Source: JBGAHD01 sp044226395 (GTDB taxonomy: Bacteria; Pseudomonadota; Gammaproteobacteria; Xanthomonadales; Ahniellaceae). Taken from it: a DNA stretch of 64,000 bases. The notes under the pieces are model-generated. The model made no database searches and had not been told where the DNA came from. It saw only the letters and a program-made list of their open reading frames with translations. The DNA is taken from positions 1-64,000 of the forward strand of contig JBGAHD010000003.1 of assembly GCA_044226395.1 (NCBI GenBank). The letters are read 5' to 3'. A program made the position numbers and the translations under genes. Below, piece after piece: positions 1 to 8,636 of the stretch (within the stretch, counting starts at the first letter, position 1; every line of letters begins with the position of its first letter).

Positions 1-352
1 CCCTGTTCGCTCGCCTCAAGATTCCCACCTCACGCTCAGCGCGGCCCGCGCGGCGAGCCGGGCGCGCTTAACACGCGCAAAATGACTACCCGCCCGCCTG
101 CTCCCCGCAACGGACAACCCGCATCGAGGTCTTGAAGAAGTCGTTCTCGCATCCTGGAAGAGTTGGCAGCGTCGGAGGACCGTCGGACGTCGGCATCGCG
201 AGAGTAATGCCGCAAATGTCAGCGGCAACCCCGCTCCTGCCATCTCAGTTGCGGAGAGTGACAAAGCTACGACGAAAAGCCGCAATCTCGATGAACTTCA
301 AATCTTGATGACGGAGCGGTCAGCCATGAAGAACGTCTCGAACTCCAGTCAT
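1..352. other. no supportable gene
   Basis: Short open frames exist on both strands but none has a plausible ribosome binding site or a recognisable protein composition. They are Arg/Ala/Ser-rich, as expected from random reading of GC-rich DNA. No hairpin with a T-tract and no tRNA-like structure was seen. A gene lying mostly to the left of the window cannot be excluded. Confidence 0.5.
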
Positions 353-373
353 TTCGGGAACGGTGACGTTCGA

Positions 374-590
374 CGCGCGCGTTCGGCGGGGGGCACGATG
401 CTCTTTTTCGCCGGCGAGGCTGACAATCGGAGAGGACAGCCGCGGCCCAAAGCTGAGCTTACGCACTCCGAAGACGCAACCTAAACGCACCGCAACGCCA
501 TTAAACCGGCAAGCAGCGGCGAATCCCACAGCCTCTACCAGGGAGCCCGCCGCCGGAAAAGAATATCGTGCCCCCCGACGAACGCGCGCG
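374..590. repeat. imperfect inverted repeat pair
   Basis: The sequence at 557-590 on the plus strand recurs as the reverse complement of 374-407. I count 31 of 34 positions matching, including an uninterrupted ATCGTGCCCCCCG core. Weaker similarity extends outward on both arms. The spacer is about 150 bases and holds no convincing gene. The right arm ends just before the dps stop codon. The element is too widely spaced for a simple terminator and looks like two copies of a dispersed intergenic repeat in opposite orientation. Confidence 0.6.
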
Positions 591-595
591 CGCGA

Positions 596-1069
596 TCACC
601 CTTCCAGAATAGACCTAAGCATCCAGGCGGTTTTCTCGTGAATATCCAACCGCTGCGTCAGCAAATCCGCAGTGGGTTGATCGTTGGCTTGCTCGGCCAA
701 CGGGAACACGCTGCGCGCCGTCTTGGCGACTGCCTCGTGGCCTTTGACCAGGATGCCCACCATTTGCTTGGCGGCGGGTACGCCCGCGGTCTCCTTGATG
801 GAGGACAGTTCGGCGAACTTCGAGTAGGTGCCCGGTGCGGGGAAACCCAGGGCGCGGATGCGTTCGGCGATGGGATCCACGGCATTCCACAGCTCGGTGT
901 ACTGCTCCATGAACATGGTGTGCAGGGTGTTGAACATCGGGCCGGTGACGTTCCAGTGGAAATTGTGCGTCTTCAGATACAGCGTGTAGCTGTCGGCGAG
1001 TAGGCGTGACAGGCCTTCGGCGATCTGCTTGCGGGCCTTCTTGTTCAGTCCAATGTCGATCTCGGCCAT
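596..1069 (-). CDS. dps: Dps-family ferritin-like DNA-protection protein
   Basis: This encodes a 157-residue miniferritin that would oxidise ferrous iron with peroxide, store it as a mineral and protect DNA in the cytoplasm. The family signature is clear at about residues 30-70: NFHWNVTGPMF, then LHTMFMEQY, then VDPIAERIRALG. These supply the His, Asp and Glu ferroxidase ligands shared between subunits. The length is normal for Dps. The open frame extends 28 codons further upstream. The ATG at 1067-1069 is chosen because AAGGAA precedes it at good spacing and the extra residues are basic and non-conserved. It is divergent from hrpA across 166 bases. Family assignment is firm. OxyR or Fur control is likely from family knowledge, but no site was recognised. 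Confidence 0.93.
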   Translation of the reverse strand: MAEIDIGLNKKARKQIAEGLSRLLADSYTLYLKTHNFHWNVTGPMFNTLHTMFMEQYTELWNAVDPIAERIRALGFPAPGTYSKFAELSSIKETAGVPAAKQMVGILVKGHEAVAKTARSVFPLAEQANDQPTADLLTQRLDIHEKTAWMLRSILEG

Positions 1070-1235
1070 GGCGGGGTTCCTTCGTTGCGGCGTTGGCGCT
1101 ACCTTAGCGCCCCGGCGCCGCGCGGGGAAATGTGACCGCGCGATCGTCGCCATAGGCCGGGGCTATGAATCGGCCCGCACGACCCCACCTCACCGATCCG
1201 CGCGCGTCGCATCCCGCCGTCTTGCCTCGATCCCG

Positions 1236-4200
1236 ATGAACCGCTTGAGCTTGCATGCCGACCAGGTGTTGTCGGTCGACTTCGGTCGATTGCGCGCGCG
1301 CCTGCGCGCGCTCGAGCAAGCCGCGGTCGCGCCCGACGACGAACGCTGGCAGCGCCTGCGCGAGGACATCGCCAAGAGCGAAGCCAAGCGCGAAGCTCGC
1401 GCCGCCAGCGTGCCCGCGATCGCGCTCGACGACAGCCTGCCGATCACGGCCGAAGCCGAACGCATCGTTGACTTGATCCGCCGTCATCCCGTGGTGGTGA
1501 TCGCCGGCGAGACGGGCTCGGGCAAGACCACGCAATTGCCCAAGCTGTGCCTGGCGGCCGGGCGTGGCGTCAGTGGCTTGATTGGTTGCACGCAGCCGCG
1601 ACGCATCGCCGCGCGCTCGGTCGCGCGCCGCGTGGCGCAGGAACTGGCCACCGACATCGGTCGCCTGGTCGGTTTCCAGGTGCGCTTCACCGAGCAGGTC
1701 GGCGAGCAGGCGCTGATCAAGTTCATGACCGATGGCATTCTGTTGGCCGAGACTCAAGGCGATGCCCTGCTGTCGCGCTACGACACCTTGATCATCGACG
1801 AGGCGCACGAGCGCAGCCTCAACATCGACTTCTTGCTCGGCTATCTCAAGCGTCTCGTCGCCAAGCGTCGCGATCTGAAAGTGATCGTGACTTCGGCGAC
1901 CATCGATACCGAGCGGTTCGCCCGCCACTTCGGCGACGCGCCGATCGTGCATGTCGAAGGCCGCACCTATCCGGTCGAGGTGCGCTGGCGACCGCCTTCG
2001 CCCGATGGTGAGGACGCGCGCGAGGCCAGCGGCGCCGTCGTCGCCGCGATCGACGAGATCACGCGCCAGGACGCGCTCGGCGATGTGCTGATCTTCTTGC
2101 CCGGCGAACGCGAGATCCGCGACACGCATCTGGCCTTGGAACGACGCAAGTACCGCGAGACCGAAGTGCTGCCGCTGTATGCGCGCCTGTCCGCGCGCGA
2201 TCAGGATCGCGTGTTCAACCCCGGCCCGAAGCGACGCCTGGTGCTGGCGACCAATGTCGCCGAGACCTCGCTGACCGTGCCGCGCATTCGTTACGTGGTC
2301 GATCCGGGCGTGGCGCGCGTCAATCGCTTCTCGCATCGGCACAAGGTGCAGCGGCTGCACATCGAACCGATCTCGCAGGCCAGCGCCGATCAGCGCAAGG
2401 GCCGCTGCGGTCGCGTCGGTCCGGGCGTGTGCTATCGCCTGTACGACGAAGCCGATTTCGCGCAGCGCGCGCGTTACACCGATCCGGAATTGCTGCGCTC
2501 CTCGCTCGCTGGCGTGATCTTGCGCTTGATGAGTCTGCGTCTTGGACCGATCGAGCAGTTTCCCTTTCTCGATCGCCCCAACGAACGCGCCATCGCCGAC
2601 GGTTATCAGCAATTGATCGAGCTTGGCGCGATCACGATCGATCGCCAGCGCCTGACCGAGATCGGCCGCACGCTGGCGAAGTTGCCGATCGACGTGAAGC
2701 TCGGCCGCATCCTGGTCGAAGCGCGCGAGCAGGACGCGCTGCGCGAGCTGACCGTGATCGCCGCCTTCCTCGCCATCCAAGACCCGCGCGAACGCCCGGC
2801 CGACGCGCGCGAACTGGCCGACAACGCGCACAAGCACTACGCCGATCCGCGCAGCGATTTCATCGGCGTGCTCAATCTGTGGAACGAGTATCGCGTCGCG
2901 CACGAGGAACTGACGCAAGCGAAGCTGCGCGACTGGTGCGCGACGCGGTTTCTCAACTTCCTGCGCCTGCGCGAATGGCGCGAGCTGCATCGGCAATTGC
3001 TGCTGCTCGTGGCCGAACTCGGCTGGACGCAGAACGCGGAGCCGGCCAAGTACGAGGCGATTCATCGCGCGCTGCTTTCGGGCTTGCCCGGTCAAGTCGC
3101 GCATCGCGACGAAAAGCAGCAATACCTCGGCACGCGCGGGCGCAAGTACACGCCGTTTCCCGGTTCGGCGCTGGCGCGCAAGCCACCGGCGTGGATGATG
3201 TCGGCGACCTTGCTCGACACGCAGCGCCTGTACGGCCTGACCAATGCCGAAGTGCAGCCCGAGTGGATCGAGCAACAGGCCGCGCACCTGACCAAGAAGC
3301 GGCATTTCGATCCGCACTGGGCGCGCAGTCAAGGTCGCGTGCTCGGGTATGAGTCGGTGAGTCTGTTCGGCCTCGTGCTGGTGGAGCGGCGCCGCGTGGC
3401 CTACGGCAACATCGATCCGGTCGGCGCGCGCGCGGTCTTCATTCGCGAAGCCTTGCTGCCCGGCGAGATCGATTGTCGCGCCGCCTTCGTCGCGCGCAAT
3501 CTGCGCACGCTCGAAGACGCGCGCGCGGAGGAATCCAAGCGTCGTCGCCATGGTCTGGTGCGCGATGACGATGAACTCTGCGCTTGGCTCGACGCGCGCT
3601 TGCCGCCCGACATCAGCACTGCCGTCGCGCTCGACGCCTGGTACAAGACGCTCGACAGCGAACGGCGTCATGCGCTGTGCTGGACGCTCGACGATGTGCT
3701 TGCGGCCGAGGCCTCTCCCGAGCGCGAGTTCCCCGCGAGCCTGCGCATCGGCGCGCACGAGTTGCGTTTGGACTATCGTTTCGAACCGGGCCATATCGCC
3801 GATGGCGTGACCTTGATCCTGCCGCTGGGCCTGCTCAATGCCGTGCCCTCGGCGCGTCTGACCTGGCTGGTGCCGGGCTTGTTGCGCGAACGCGTGGCCG
3901 AGCTGATCCGCGCCTTGCCCAAGAGCTTGCGCCGCAATTTCGTGCCCGCGCCCGATTTCGCGCGCGCCTTCGTCGAAGCGGTCGCGCCCGATCGGCGCGC
4001 GCTCGATGAAGCGCTGTCGACGTATTTCAGCAAGCTCTCCGGCATCGAGGTCGTGCGCTCGGAATGGCGCGAGACCGAACTGCCCGCGCATCTGCGCTTC
4101 AACGTGCGCCTGCTCGACGAGCGCGGCGAGGTGCTGGCGGAATCGCGCGATCTCGAAGCGCTGCGCGCGCAGTTCGGCACCCGCGCGCGCGAGCAATTCG

Positions 4201-5087
4201 CGCGCGACACCGCCAATGACATCGCGCGCGAAGGCCTAACCCGCTGGGACTTCGACGATCTCGCCGAGACGGTCGCCACCGACACGGGCCTGATGGCGTT
4301 TCCAGCCCTGGTCGATCTGGGTGAGGCCGTGGCGATTCGCGTCTACGAGCAGCGCGACGAAGCGCGCGCCGCGCACGCGGCCGGCGTGTTTCGTCTGCTG
4401 CGCCTGGCCTTGGCCGAGAAACTCAAGACCGTGCGCCGCCAAGTGCCGTTGTCGCCCAAGGTCGCGATCGCGTACACCGCCATCGCCTCGCCCGAAGCCT
4501 TGCGCGAGGACATCGCCGACGCCGTGTTCACTGATCTCGCGCGCGATCGTTGCGTCGACGTGCGCGCGCGCGCCGTGTTCGAAGCGCTGACGCAGGATAT
4601 CTCCAAGGCGCTCGGCCCGGCCGCGGTCAAGCGCGTCGATCTGGTCGAGGAGATTTTGATCGCTTACGCGGAGTTGGTGCCCAAGCTCACGCCGCCGCTG
4701 CTGGGCTTCGCCAAGGCCAATTTCGATGATCTGCGCGAGCAACTCGCGGGCCTGGTGCATCCGGGCTTCGTGCGCGCGCTCGCCGTGGAACGCTTGCGCG
4801 AGATCCCGCGTTACCTGCGCGCCATGATCGTGCGCGTGGGTCGCTTGATCAACGATCCGCGCAAGGATCAGGCGCGCATGATCGAAGTGCGTGAGTTCGT
4901 CGACGCCTGGCATCGTCTGCGCGCGCACCCGCGCGCGGCCACGGTCGAGGCCGATCTCGATCGCCTGCGCTGGGCGATCGAGGAGTTCCGCGTGCAAGTG
5001 TTCGCGCAGGAACTCAAGACCCGCGAAGCCGTGTCCGACAAGCGCCTGCGCGCACTCGCCGAGAATCTCGCCTCGCGTCTGGCCTGA
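1236..5087 (+). CDS. hrpA: ATP-dependent RNA helicase HrpA
   Basis: This is a 1283-residue DEAH-box helicase, close to the roughly 1300 residues of E. coli HrpA. The family unwinds RNA and helps resolve stalled or collided ribosomes. Visible motifs in order are Walker A GETGSGKTTQLPK (about residues 89-101), DEAHERS (motif II), SATIDTERF (motif III) and QRKGRCGRVGPGVCYRLY (motif VI). They are followed by the helicase-associated and OB regions and the long HrpA-specific C-terminal region. The upstream frame stays open to 1029 and overlaps dps antisense. The ATG at 1236 starts the conserved part (MNRLSLHADQV) and is preferred, although its ribosome binding site is weak. It stands alone as a transcription unit. 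Confidence 0.95.
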   Translation: MNRLSLHADQVLSVDFGRLRARLRALEQAAVAPDDERWQRLREDIAKSEAKREARAASVPAIALDDSLPITAEAERIVDLIRRHPVVVIAGETGSGKTTQLPKLCLAAGRGVSGLIGCTQPRRIAARSVARRVAQELATDIGRLVGFQVRFTEQVGEQALIKFMTDGILLAETQGDALLSRYDTLIIDEAHERSLNIDFLLGYLKRLVAKRRDLKVIVTSATIDTERFARHFGDAPIVHVEGRTYPVEVRWRPPSPDGEDAREASGAVVAAIDEITRQDALGDVLIFLPGEREIRDTHLALERRKYRETEVLPLYARLSARDQDRVFNPGPKRRLVLATNVAETSLTVPRIRYVVDPGVARVNRFSHRHKVQRLHIEPISQASADQRKGRCGRVGPGVCYRLYDEADFAQRARYTDPELLRSSLAGVILRLMSLRLGPIEQFPFLDRPNERAIADGYQQLIELGAITIDRQRLTEIGRTLAKLPIDVKLGRILVEAREQDALRELTVIAAFLAIQDPRERPADARELADNAHKHYADPRSDFIGVLNLWNEYRVAHEELTQAKLRDWCATRFLNFLRLREWRELHRQLLLLVAELGWTQNAEPAKYEAIHRALLSGLPGQVAHRDEKQQYLGTRGRKYTPFPGSALARKPPAWMMSATLLDTQRLYGLTNAEVQPEWIEQQAAHLTKKRHFDPHWARSQGRVLGYESVSLFGLVLVERRRVAYGNIDPVGARAVFIREALLPGEIDCRAAFVARNLRTLEDARAEESKRRRHGLVRDDDELCAWLDARLPPDISTAVALDAWYKTLDSERRHALCWTLDDVLAAEASPEREFPASLRIGAHELRLDYRFEPGHIADGVTLILPLGLLNAVPSARLTWLVPGLLRERVAELIRALPKSLRRNFVPAPDFARAFVEAVAPDRRALDEALSTYFSKLSGIEVVRSEWRETELPAHLRFNVRLLDERGEVLAESRDLEALRAQFGTRAREQFARDTANDIAREGLTRWDFDDLAETVATDTGLMAFPALVDLGEAVAIRVYEQRDEARAAHAAGVFRLLRLALAEKLKTVRRQVPLSPKVAIAYTAIASPEALREDIADAVFTDLARDRCVDVRARAVFEALTQDISKALGPAAVKRVDLVEEILIAYAELVPKLTPPLLGFAKANFDDLREQLAGLVHPGFVRALAVERLREIPRYLRAMIVRVGRLINDPRKDQARMIEVREFVDAWHRLRAHPRAATVEADLDRLRWAIEEFRVQVFAQELKTREAVSDKRLRALAENLASRLA

Positions 5088-5159
5088 GCCGAGCGCCGGC
5101 CCGCGACTGCCGTCGATCGCGCGCTGATATTTCGCCGCCGCTTTTGGCGCATCGGACGG

Positions 5160-5177
5160 GGACGGGCAAGCGCCCGT
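5160..5177 (+). terminator. GC hairpin downstream of hrpA
   Basis: Perfect 7-bp arms GACGGGC and GCCCGTC enclose AAGC. No T-tract follows, so this may be a weak terminator or only a stabilising 3-prime hairpin between hrpA and the binding-protein gene. Confidence 0.35.
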
Positions 5178-5236
5178 CACGCGCGAACCCCGCGCGTCTC
5201 AGGGCGCCTCGGCGCCTTCCCATTCGAGGAGGTGGA

Positions 5237-6025
5237 ATGAACGCGCTCGTTCGGTGCGCCGTCGCGCTTTTTTCAGTGATGACTTTGTCCGTGGTTGACG
5301 CCGCGACCATCACGATCCGCGCCGACACTTGGTTTCCCTACAACGGCAAGCCCGGCGACACGCGCGAGGGCTACATGATCGACCTCGCGCGCCTCATCGC
5401 CGCGCGCGCGGGTCACCAGATCGACTATCGCCAACTGACGTGGAAGGAAGCGCTCGAGCAGACGCGCCAGGGCGCGATTGATTGCGTGGTCGGCGCCTCG
5501 CGCGAAGATGCCGAGGGCTTTCGCTTTCCCGACCACGCGTGGGGTCAGTCGGGCGACACGTTCTTTGCCTTCGCCGATCGCGTGTCGCCGGGGCTCACGC
5601 TCGAGACCTTGATCGAGCATCGCCTCGCCGTGGTCAAGGACTATGCCTATGGCGAGTCCCTGCAGCACTACGTCGACACCGCGCCGCTGACGCAGTTCGA
5701 AATGATCGAAGGCAGTCGCGATCCCTTCGCCGTGGCCTTGATGATGCTCGCCACGCGTCGCGTCGACGTGGTCACCGAGGATCGTGCCGTCGGCGCCGAA
5801 CGCATTGCTTCGCTGGGGCTGAGTGGGCGCGTGATCGAGGTCGGTCACACCGAGGACGCCGAGCCGATCTACATCGCCTGCACGCCCGCGCGGCCCGAAG
5901 GCGAGCAGTACGCGCGCATGTTCGATCAGGGCATGGTCGCGGCGCGCGCCAGCGGCGAGCTGGCGCGCATTCTGCAGCGTTACGGCTTGAACGACTGGCA
6001 GTCGCCCCGGCCGGCCGCGCGCTAA
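5237..6025 (+). CDS. periplasmic solute-binding protein, family 3
   Basis: The product is a 262-residue exported protein. Residues 1-22 form a signal peptide (hydrophobic ALFSVMTLSVVDA core). The mature start ATITIRADTWFPYNG matches the opening of family 3 substrate-binding proteins, followed by EGYMIDLARLIAARAG and the second-lobe segment GAIDCVVGASRE. Such proteins bind polar amino acids or similar small ligands for ABC importers, or serve as sensor domains. AGGAGGTGGA directly precedes the ATG, so the start is firm. No permease or ATPase gene is adjacent, so it is an orphan and its ligand cannot be read from the sequence. The next gene is convergent. Confidence 0.85.
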   Translation: MNALVRCAVALFSVMTLSVVDAATITIRADTWFPYNGKPGDTREGYMIDLARLIAARAGHQIDYRQLTWKEALEQTRQGAIDCVVGASREDAEGFRFPDHAWGQSGDTFFAFADRVSPGLTLETLIEHRLAVVKDYAYGESLQHYVDTAPLTQFEMIEGSRDPFAVALMMLATRRVDVVTEDRAVGAERIASLGLSGRVIEVGHTEDAEPIYIACTPARPEGEQYARMFDQGMVAARASGELARILQRYGLNDWQSPRPAAR

Positions 6026-6044
6026 AGGCGCGCGCGGGTCGCGC

Positions 6045-6527
6045 TCAGCGCACGCGCGTGGCGCGCGCGGAGCGGTTGAAGCCTTGCACCTTGATCAGCC
6101 ACGAGCCGAGCATGGCCGGCTCGATGGTCACGCCCGGCGATTGCATGGCCGGCACGCTGAAGCTGTTGCTGTCGGTGATTTCCCAGGCCTGACCGTTTTC
6201 CAGTTCGAGCACGGTGCCGCGGTTCCAGCCCGTGAACTCGCCCTTGACGCGGCTGGTGATCACGCGCGCGTCACCATTGTCGCCGAGCAAACCGCCGGTG
6301 GGCTTGAAGCCCGTGCGATCGGCCTGGGCCGTCTGCGGCGCGGTCATGCGCGCACGCAACCAGTCATTGAGTCGCGCCAATTCGTCGGCCGACAGCTTGT
6401 CCAGGCCCGCCTCGCGGAATTCCTGCTCGGACATGCGCTCCTCGAGCGAGGAAAACTCCGCCGCCCGGGCCGTGGCGAACACGGTCAGGCCGACGGCCAA
6501 CAACAGCGAAATCTTCAATGGCCGCAT
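6045..6527 (-). CDS. small exported protein of unknown function
   Basis: This is a 160-residue protein with a clear signal peptide (MRPLKISLLLAVGLTVFATA, cleavage near ARA). A short charged helix follows (SADELARLNDWLRARM), and then a beta-rich C-terminal half in which ELENGQAWEITDSN suggests a small beta-barrel or OB-like fold. GAGGTG precedes the ATG. I do not recognise a named family, although proteins with this helix-plus-beta plan are common exported hypotheticals in related bacteria. It is convergent with the binding-protein gene and lies downstream of the multicopper oxidase gene on the same strand. Confidence 0.8.
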   Translation of the reverse strand: MRPLKISLLLAVGLTVFATARAAEFSSLEERMSEQEFREAGLDKLSADELARLNDWLRARMTAPQTAQADRTGFKPTGGLLGDNGDARVITSRVKGEFTGWNRGTVLELENGQAWEITDSNSFSVPAMQSPGVTIEPAMLGSWLIKVQGFNRSARATRVR

Positions 6528-6624
6528 GGAACACCTCGGAGCGCCGTCGGCGCGGGGAGCGCGGATTCTAGCCCACTCGCCACCCCTCGCGCCCGTCGGC
6601 CCGCGCCGGGCCGGCCGGCGCCAT

Positions 6625-8211
6625 TCAGGCGTCGTTGACGCGGTAGTTGAGCATCAGGCCCTGATCCTCGTGCTCCAGGTTGTGACAATGCAGCATGTAG
6701 GTCTGCGGCCCGCGAAACGGCTGGCTGAAATCGATCGCCACTCGCACCCGCTCGCCCGGCCAGACCAGGACCGTGTCCTGCCAGCCCAGATCGGTCGCGA
6801 TCAGGCCCGCGCGTTTGACCGCCAGGGCGCGAAACTGCGGCGGGCTGTCGCGCCGCTCGAGCACGCGAAAGCGAAACGCGTGCGTGTGCATGGGGTGAGG
6901 CATGGAGCGCGTGTCGTTGGTGAACTCCCAGACCTCGCGCGTGCCCCGCGTCACGTCGAACCGCGGCGCGTCGTGATCGTCGTGATGATTGCGGCCATTG
7001 ATCAACCAACGGCCATTGTCGATGTGAATGCGAAAGCGCCGATCGACCTTGCCATCGCGCGCCTTCGGCACTTCGCCGCCAAGGCGACGCGGCGGCCGTG
7101 GCATCGGTCGCGCCTTGCCTTCGGCGACATCGAAGACCATCACGGTCAAGGCCTCGCCCATTGGCGTGGCGCCGGGATGTTCCAGATGCGGATCGACCGG
7201 CGCGGCGCCGTCGTTTTCCATCGGATCGTAGGCCAGGCTCGCCAGCGCCACGCGCGTGCCGGCGGCGAGCGAGGAGAAGTCGATCAGCACGTCGATGCGC
7301 TGCGCCGGCGCGAGAAAGACCTCGCGGCAATCGATCGCGCGCTCCAGCAGACCACCATCGGTGCCGATCAACACGAACGGCAGCGAGCGCTCGCCCACGC
7401 GAAAGGCCAAGCGATACGGTCGCGCGTTCGAGGCATTCAACAGTCGCAGTCGATAGCCGCGACGTTGCACCACGTGGCGCGGCTCGGGCACCAGGTTCAC
7501 CAGCACGCGATTGCCGATCCAGTCGTCCTCGCCCGACTCGTACCACAGTTCATTGCGCAGACCGAATTGCTTGTCCTGGATGATCAAGGGCAGTTCCGTC
7601 TCGCCCACGCGCAGATCGAAATGCGCGCGCAGCGCGTCGTCGTGCTCGTCCTCGATCAGCAGCGCGCCGGCCATGCCCTTGTGCACCTGATAGCCGGTGC
7701 GGTAATGCGGATGCGCGTGATACCAGTACAAGCCGCTGGGATTGTTCGCGACGAAGTCATACGCGTAATCGGCGCGCGGCGGCACGGGGTGCAAACCGGA
7801 GCCGTCATTGCGTTCGTCGACATTGAGGCCGTGCCAATGAATCGTGGTCGCTTCCTCAAGGCGATTGCTCAAGCGCACGGTCACGCGTTCGCCACGACGC
7901 ACGCGCAGGAAAGGGTTGCGCAGCACACGCCCTTCGTGCTCGGTCTCGTAGTGCCACACCAGGGTCGGTGGTCCGTCGAGCAGCGCGATCGGCTGCACCT
8001 TGGCGGTGAACTGCATCGCGCGATCCAGGCGCAATTCGGCCATCACGCCATCGGCGCCGGGCAGGCGCAAGGGCTGGGTGAATGGCTCGGTGCGTGGCGG
8101 CGGTTGCACGGGTGGTGGAAAGCGCAGACGCTGCGGCGTGGGTTGATCCTGCGCGCGCGAACGCGAGGTCGCGCCGAGCAGCGCGAGAGCCAAGAAACTT
8201 CTTCGATCCAT
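6625..8211 (-). CDS. Tat-exported multicopper oxidase
   Basis: This is a 528-residue laccase/CueO-type enzyme that would oxidise cuprous or ferrous ions, or phenolics, in the periplasm while reducing oxygen to water. A twin-arginine signal (MDRRSFLALALLGA) starts the protein. All four copper-ligand blocks are present: HWHGLNV, WYHAHPH, HPMHTHAF and HCHNLEHEDQGLM. Aligned with CueO, the type 1 axial position (Met510 in CueO) is Leu here, with a Met one residue later, which would raise the redox potential. The ATG at 8211 has AGGA upstream and starts exactly at the Tat motif. The frame is open 13 codons further. No separate copper-resistance genes adjoin. The substrate is unknown. Confidence 0.92.
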   Translation of the reverse strand: MDRRSFLALALLGATSRSRAQDQPTPQRLRFPPPVQPPPRTEPFTQPLRLPGADGVMAELRLDRAMQFTAKVQPIALLDGPPTLVWHYETEHEGRVLRNPFLRVRRGERVTVRLSNRLEEATTIHWHGLNVDERNDGSGLHPVPPRADYAYDFVANNPSGLYWYHAHPHYRTGYQVHKGMAGALLIEDEHDDALRAHFDLRVGETELPLIIQDKQFGLRNELWYESGEDDWIGNRVLVNLVPEPRHVVQRRGYRLRLLNASNARPYRLAFRVGERSLPFVLIGTDGGLLERAIDCREVFLAPAQRIDVLIDFSSLAAGTRVALASLAYDPMENDGAAPVDPHLEHPGATPMGEALTVMVFDVAEGKARPMPRPPRRLGGEVPKARDGKVDRRFRIHIDNGRWLINGRNHHDDHDAPRFDVTRGTREVWEFTNDTRSMPHPMHTHAFRFRVLERRDSPPQFRALAVKRAGLIATDLGWQDTVLVWPGERVRVAIDFSQPFRGPQTYMLHCHNLEHEDQGLMLNYRVNDA

Positions 8212-8230
8212 GTCAATCCTGTCCGACCGC

Positions 8231-8310
8231 GAATGAGAATGAGCGCACACTTACTCGGAAAACGCGCGCGAACCGGCTCATGAAAGGTCACGCATATAAG
8301 CGATTCTTAT
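8231..8310 (-). promoter_or_regulatory. candidate metal-responsive control region of the multicopper oxidase
   Basis: On the minus strand a TATATG -10-like hexamer (8293-8298) abuts a 5-bp hyphenated inverted repeat, ATAAGCGATTCTTAT at 8296-8310. Nearer the gene, GAATGAGAATGAG at 8231-8243 resembles half of a Fur box. No good -35 is visible. These are pattern-level observations. The arrangement would fit metal-dependent repression of the oxidase. Confidence 0.3.
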
Positions 8311-8636
8311 CGTGAGTAAGCCGCGCTGACGACCGTGCGTCGCCTCGCGCACAATAACGTGGATTTGCTCTTTCTTTTTGTCACGCAACTCGCCTAATCT
8401 TCGCCCCCACGTCAGCGCGTCGGGGTTGAAGAGCGCGCGACGCGAGCAAGGTCGGGGGACAGGGGAGCGCCACTCGGCTGGGGAATGGGATCGTCATCGC
8501 GATCCATCGGGGTCGTGGCGTGTGGGCGCCCGGCCGCGTCAATCATCTTTCGATTTCACCTGTGCCAGTCGCGTCGACGGGCGCGTGGGGCGGCTTTCGC
8601 TCGCGCGCGGGACGCGCTCGGCCTAAGGGGGTTTCC
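8311..8636. other. intergenic region before the giant secreted protein
   Basis: No gene is supported here. A pyrimidine-rich stretch (CTCTTTCTTTTTGTCA, about 8369-8384) is followed by TAATCT near 8394, a possible -10 for the downstream cassette, but the spacing to any -35 is poor. AAGGGGG at 8626-8632 is the ribosome binding site for the GTG start at 8637. Confidence 0.4.

Noticed and set aside
1104..4196. 1030-codon antisense frame opposite hrpA
   Set aside because: The sense strand carries all helicase motifs; the antisense translation is Arg/Gln/His-rich without recognisable features.
6214..8283. 689-codon plus-strand frame opposite the multicopper oxidase
   Set aside because: The minus strand has all copper motifs and a Tat signal; the plus-strand translation has none.
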